Positions 14,775 through 18,059 of a DNA stretch of 18,059 bases are shown piece by piece. The first letter of the stretch is position 1, and every line of letters starts with the position of its first letter. A program made the position numbers and the translations under genes. The notes beneath the pieces are model-generated. The model saw nothing but the letters and a program-made list of their open reading frames with translations, made no database searches and was not told the origin of the DNA. Source of the stretch: JACQAI01 sp035507915 (GTDB lineage Bacteria; Pseudomonadota; Alphaproteobacteria; Elsterales; Elsteraceae); assembly GCA_035507915.1 (NCBI GenBank), contig DATJNS010000434.1, positions 1 to 18,059 on the forward strand, in the 5' to 3' direction.

Positions 14775-15748
14775 GCGGCCGCACCCGCCTCTGGGCCGCG
14801 CTGGTCGTGGTGCTCGCCGCGCTGCCGCTCGTCCTGCCGGACTACTTCCTCCACATCGCCATCCAGGTGCTGCTGTGGGGCTTCGTCTACACGGCCTGGG
14901 CGATGATGGGCCGGTTCGGCCTGACCTCGCTCGGCCACGGCGCCTTCATGGGCGTCGGCGCCTACACCTCGGCGCTGTTGTGGAACCTCTACGACGTGAC
15001 GCCGTGGCTCGGTATTCCGGCCGGCGTCGGGCTCGCGGTGCTGCTCGCGCTGTTGATCGGCTATCCGTGCTTCCACCTGCGCATCGTCGGGCACTATTTC
15101 GCGCTCGTCACCCTGGCGCTCAGCCAGGTCGTGGCGCTGCTCGTGGTCGCCGCGCGCGACGTCACCGGCGGCTCGCTCGGCATGACGCCGCACGCGGTCG
15201 ACCGGCCGCTCTACGCGCTGCAGTTCCCCGACCGCGCGACCTTCTACTTCATCGCGCTCGCGCTGTGGCTCGCGGTGATCGCGCTGCGCCAGCGGACCGA
15301 CGGCGGCATGCGCAGCGCGGCGCTCCAGGCGATCGGCGAGGACGAGACGGCGGCCGCCGCGGTCGGCATCGACGTGTTGCGCGAGAAGCTGCGCGTCACC
15401 GTGGTGAGCGCGGCGATCACCGCATTCGGTGGCTCGCTCTACGTGCAGTACCTGATGTACGTCAACCCCGACACGGTGTCAGGTGTCGGCGTCTCGCTGC
15501 AGATCGTGTTCGCCTCGATCGCCGGCGGCATGTACGGCGTGCTCGGGCCGACCGTCGGCGCGCTCCTGACGCTGTCGTTGACCGAGGGCCTGCGCATCGC
15601 GTTCGGCACCCACTTCATCGGCGCCGCCAACACGATCTACGGCATTCTGCTGATCCTGTTCATCATCTTCATGCCGCGCGGCCTCGTCGGCGTGGCCGAG
15701 GGCGCGCTCGCGCGCCGGGCGCGGCGCGTCAAGGCCGCGGCGCCGTGA
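14771..15748 (+). CDS. livM: LivM-type branched-chain amino acid ABC permease
   Basis: 325 residues from ATG 14771, overlapping the livH stop by four bases. LivM hallmarks are GLTSLGHGAFMGVGAYTSAL (50-69), GYPCFHLRIVGHYFALVTLA, TGGSLGM, and the coupling loop QAIGEDETAAAAVGIDV followed by a helix with AFGGSLY. It ends in IIFMPRGLVGVAEGALARRARR, a typical basic C-terminal tail. It is the second half of the inner-membrane channel. It is the last liv gene; no periplasmic binding protein gene precedes livG or follows livM in the window, so the binding protein must be encoded elsewhere. Confidence 0.93.
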   Translation: MSGRTRLWAALVVVLAALPLVLPDYFLHIAIQVLLWGFVYTAWAMMGRFGLTSLGHGAFMGVGAYTSALLWNLYDVTPWLGIPAGVGLAVLLALLIGYPCFHLRIVGHYFALVTLALSQVVALLVVAARDVTGGSLGMTPHAVDRPLYALQFPDRATFYFIALALWLAVIALRQRTDGGMRSAALQAIGEDETAAAAVGIDVLREKLRVTVVSAAITAFGGSLYVQYLMYVNPDTVSGVGVSLQIVFASIAGGMYGVLGPTVGALLTLSLTEGLRIAFGTHFIGAANTIYGILLILFIIFMPRGLVGVAEGALARRARRVKAAAP

Positions 15749-15824
15749 GCGTCTCGGTGGCCCTCCCCGGCGCGCGGTGGTTCTGGTAGCCTCGCTGCGG
15801 TCAGGAACGTCGCAAGGCCGCATC

Positions 15825-16571
15825 ATGGACGACGCCGGCATTCAGGCCGAACTCGCCAAATACAAGTTCTACCACGTCATCCCGGTGACCCCGACCATCT
15901 CGACGCCGGGCGTGCAGGAGTTCGTGCCATTGCAGACGATCGTCCATCAGGCGATCGACAAGGTCGACTTCGCGGGCAAGCGCGTGCTCGACATCGGCTG
16001 CCGCGACGGCCTCTATTGCTTCGAGGCCGAGAAGCGCGGCGCCGCGGAGATCACCGGCATCGACAACTGCTTGTCGCTCGGCGCGACCGAGTTCCTGATC
16101 CCGTTCTTCCAGTCGCGCGTCCGCATGCGCGAGGGCTCGCTCTACGAGCTGCCGGAATACGGGCTCGGCCCGTTCGATGTCGTGATCTTCGCGGGGGTGC
16201 TCTACCACCTGCGCTATCCGTTCTCGGCGCTGCGCATCCTCAGCGATAGCCTCGGCGACGGCGGCACGATGATCGTCGAGACCGCCATCATCTGCGACCC
16301 CAACCAGGCTTCGACGTTGTACTGCCCGGTCGGCAAGGAGAGCCCCTACGAGTGGAGCTCCTGCACGTTCTTCAACCTCAAGGGCCTGCGCGATACGCTA
16401 CGCTGCTTCGGGCTGGTCGTGACCGACGAACTGCTGCTGACGCCGATCCGCCCGGAGTTCTACGGCGCGGTGATCCGCGCCGCATTCGTGTGCCGCAAGG
16501 ACGCCGCCGTCATGGCGGATTTTCCGCACGACTACTGGCTCGGCAAGTCGCACAAGGCCTGGCAATTTTGA
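15825..16571 (+). CDS. Class I SAM-dependent methyltransferase (CmoB-like core)
   Basis: 248 residues from ATG 15825, with AAGG seven bases upstream; a GTG at 15777 in the same frame lacks support. Motif I VLDIGCRDGLYCFEAE (54-69) binds S-adenosylmethionine, D80 in GIDN is the acidic residue that contacts the ribose, and FDVVIFAGVLYHLRYP (117-132) is motif IV-like and resembles CmoB and related methyl or carboxymethyl transferases. The N-terminal FYHVIPVTPTISTPGV precedes the core. The C-terminal part (about 170-248) carries CPVGKESPYEWSSCTFFNLKGL, which may form the acceptor pocket. Such proteins often sit in cell-surface sugar clusters, but here it follows the transporter operon by 76 bases and ends just before a convergent thiolase gene. 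The substrate is unknown. Confidence 0.82.
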   Translation: MDDAGIQAELAKYKFYHVIPVTPTISTPGVQEFVPLQTIVHQAIDKVDFAGKRVLDIGCRDGLYCFEAEKRGAAEITGIDNCLSLGATEFLIPFFQSRVRMREGSLYELPEYGLGPFDVVIFAGVLYHLRYPFSALRILSDSLGDGGTMIVETAIICDPNQASTLYCPVGKESPYEWSSCTFFNLKGLRDTLRCFGLVVTDELLLTPIRPEFYGAVIRAAFVCRKDAAVMADFPHDYWLGKSHKAWQF

Positions 16572-16592
16572 TCGCACGAAGCGTGCGATCAA
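16568..16592. terminator. Bidirectional hairpin between convergent genes
   Basis: TTGATCGCACG (16568-16578) and CGTGCGATCAA (16582-16592) pair perfectly over 11 bp around the loop AAG. The left arm includes the methyltransferase stop codon, and the thiolase stop lies eight bases to the right. There is no run of T after the hairpin in either direction, so factor-independent strength is uncertain, but the position between converging genes fits a shared terminator. Confidence 0.6.
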
Positions 16593-16599
16593 TGATCCG

Positions 16600-17796
16600 T
16601 CACATCCGTTCGAGGATGACGGCGAGGCCCTGGCCGACGCCGATGCACAGCGACACCAGCGCATAGCGCCCGCCGGTCGCCTGCAGCTGACGCGCCGCGG
16701 TCAGCGCGAGGCGCGCGCCGGAGGCGCCGAGCGGATGACCGATCGCGATCGCGCCGCCGTTCGGGTTGACGCGCGCGTCGTCGAACGGCACCTCGAACAT
16801 CTTGAGGCAGCCCAGCACCTGCGCGGCGAACGCTTCGTTGATCTCGATCACGTCGAGGTCGCTGAGCTTGAGGCCGGCGCGCTCGAGCGCCTTCCTGCCG
16901 GCCGGCACCGGCCCGAGCCCCATCACGCGCGGCTCGACGCCGGCGACCGCGCCCGAGAGGATGCGCGCGATCGGCTTCATGCCGTGCTTCTCGCCGGCGG
17001 CGCGCGTGCCGATCACCAGCGCGGCGGCGCCGTCATTGATGCCCGACGCGTTGCCCGCGGTCGTCACGCCGCCCTCGAACAGCACCTTGAGCTTGCCGAG
17101 CTTCTCGAGGTCGGTGTCGGGCCGCGGATGCTCGTCCTCGGCGACCACCGTCTCGCCCTTCCGGCCTGCGATCTTCACCGGCAGGATCTCGTCCTTGTAG
17201 AAGCCGGCGGCCTTGGCGCGCGCGTACTTCGCCTGCGAGGCGGCGGCGAACCGGTCGCTGTCGGCGCGCGTGATCTGCAGCTCGCGCGCGACGTTGTCGG
17301 CGGTCTCCGGCATGGTGTCCTTGCCGAACGCCGCCTCCACCTTCGGATTGGGGAAGCGCGCACCGATCGTCGAGTCGAACATCCGGAAGTCGCGCTGGAA
17401 CGGCTGCTCGGACTTCGCCATCACGAACGGCGCGCGCGTCATGCTCTCGACGCCGCCGGCGAGGAACAGGTCGCCCTGTCCGGTCGTCGCGGCGCGCGCC
17501 GTATCGAGCACCGCGGCGAGACCGCTCGCGCACAGGCGGTTGACCGTGATGCCGGGCACGCTCGGCGGCAGGCCGGCGAGCAGCGCGGCGTGCCGCGCGA
17601 CGTTGCGCGCGTCCTCGCCCGCCTGGTTGGTGTTGCCGACGACGACGTCCTCGACGTCCGCCGGCTTGAACGCGGCGCGGCCGATCAGCTCGCGCAGCAC
17701 GCCCGCCAACAGATCGTCGGGGCGGACCGCTGACAGGCCGCCGGCGTGCCGGCCGATCGGGGTGCGCGCACCATCATAGATGTAAGCGTCGAGCAT
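16600..17796 (-). CDS. pcaF: Thiolase, 3-oxoadipyl-CoA thiolase type
   Basis: 398 residues from ATG 17796, with GAGG eight bases upstream. The catalytic residues are C89 (NRLCASG), H354 (GHPLGASG) and C384 (LCIGVGQG), and INEAFA is present. The length and ARTPIGRHAGGLSAVRPDD, QAGEDARNVARHAALLAGLP, STIGARFPNP, DTMPETADNVA and VNPNGGAIAIGHPLG are closest to the PcaF/PaaJ group rather than to PhaA or FadA. That group splits 3-oxoadipyl-CoA into succinyl-CoA and acetyl-CoA in the last step of aromatic-ring catabolism. No other beta-ketoadipate or phenylacetate gene is in the window, so a more general acetyl-CoA acyltransferase role is possible and the symbol is tentative. Transcribed alone toward the methyltransferase gene. 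Confidence 0.85.
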   Translation of the reverse strand: MLDAYIYDGARTPIGRHAGGLSAVRPDDLLAGVLRELIGRAAFKPADVEDVVVGNTNQAGEDARNVARHAALLAGLPPSVPGITVNRLCASGLAAVLDTARAATTGQGDLFLAGGVESMTRAPFVMAKSEQPFQRDFRMFDSTIGARFPNPKVEAAFGKDTMPETADNVARELQITRADSDRFAAASQAKYARAKAAGFYKDEILPVKIAGRKGETVVAEDEHPRPDTDLEKLGKLKVLFEGGVTTAGNASGINDGAAALVIGTRAAGEKHGMKPIARILSGAVAGVEPRVMGLGPVPAGRKALERAGLKLSDLDVIEINEAFAAQVLGCLKMFEVPFDDARVNPNGGAIAIGHPLGASGARLALTAARQLQATGGRYALVSLCIGVGQGLAVILERM

Positions 17797-18059
17797 CGCG
17801 GTTTCCTCGCCTGGGATGGGCCTGGGTTGGCGCCGTGGCTCCTACTATAGCGGCCCGCCGCGTCCGCGCGAGGGTTCGGAAGCGCACCGACGGCAACGGC
17901 ATTCGACAAGACTTTGACAAACGTCAAGCAGCATACGCGGACCACGGGCTCGGCCGTGACAAGCAGTCGACCAGACCAACATCGTTTGTTTTGCTTGCGA
18001 TAAATTCGAAAGACTCGCCTAGACCAAAGGGCGGTACGAAATATTTTTTCTGGCCAGGG
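17797..18059. promoter_or_regulatory. Upstream region of the thiolase gene, no gene seen
   Basis: About 260 bases with no supported coding sequence. TTGAC, four bases, GTCAA (17914-17927) is a short palindrome about 120 bases upstream of the thiolase start and could be a regulator site. A weaker stem, CACGG/CCGTG, lies at about 17942-17957. The last 60 bases become AT-rich and may be the control region of a gene beyond the right edge. Confidence 0.35.

Overview
The window is high-GC DNA with densely packed genes and few AT-rich gaps. Gene content fits an alphaproteobacterium, perhaps of the Rhodospirillales type: a very short flagellin, a LivGFHM importer, a PcaF-type thiolase, and TPR-glycosyltransferase proteins beside a 2OG-Fe(II) oxygenase of the TIGR02466 type. 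The taxonomic call is inference from gene content only. I saw no rRNA, tRNA, CRISPR array, insertion sequence or phage gene.

Positions 1-3679 (minus) hold a surface-protein operon. A small secreted protein of unknown function is followed 10 bases later by a filamentous-haemagglutinin-type (TpsA) exoprotein that runs off the left edge. Its visible part has a signal peptide, a haemagglutination/TPS domain and internal beta-helix repeats, including a 453-base tandem duplication. An AT-rich promoter-like gap lies upstream. Beyond it, on the same strand, is a GT-C-fold polytopic membrane glycosyltransferase (3892-5499).

Positions 5872-9568 (plus) carry two paralogous proteins, each made of TPR repeats followed by a GT-B/heptosyltransferase-like domain. 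A stand-alone response-regulator receiver lies between them and overlaps the first by ATGA. A putative 2OG-Fe(II) oxygenase (9552-10190, minus) converges on the second and overlaps it by 17 bases. A minimal flagellin gene (10538-11356, minus) follows, with a strong stem-loop just after its stop. Glycosyltransferases, an oxygenase and two secreted surface polymers (adhesin and flagellin) in one 11-kb block suggest a surface-protein modification locus. This is the main hypothesis of the report and is not proven by the sequence.

Positions 11682-17796 look metabolic. They hold a VOC-fold (glyoxalase/dioxygenase-like) protein (minus), then a compact livG-livF-livH-livM-like ABC importer operon (plus) without a substrate-binding protein, a class I SAM methyltransferase (plus), and a convergent 3-oxoadipyl-CoA-type thiolase (minus), separated from the methyltransferase by a perfect hairpin. 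The thiolase and VOC protein hint at aromatic or acyl-CoA catabolism. The last 263 bases contain no gene.
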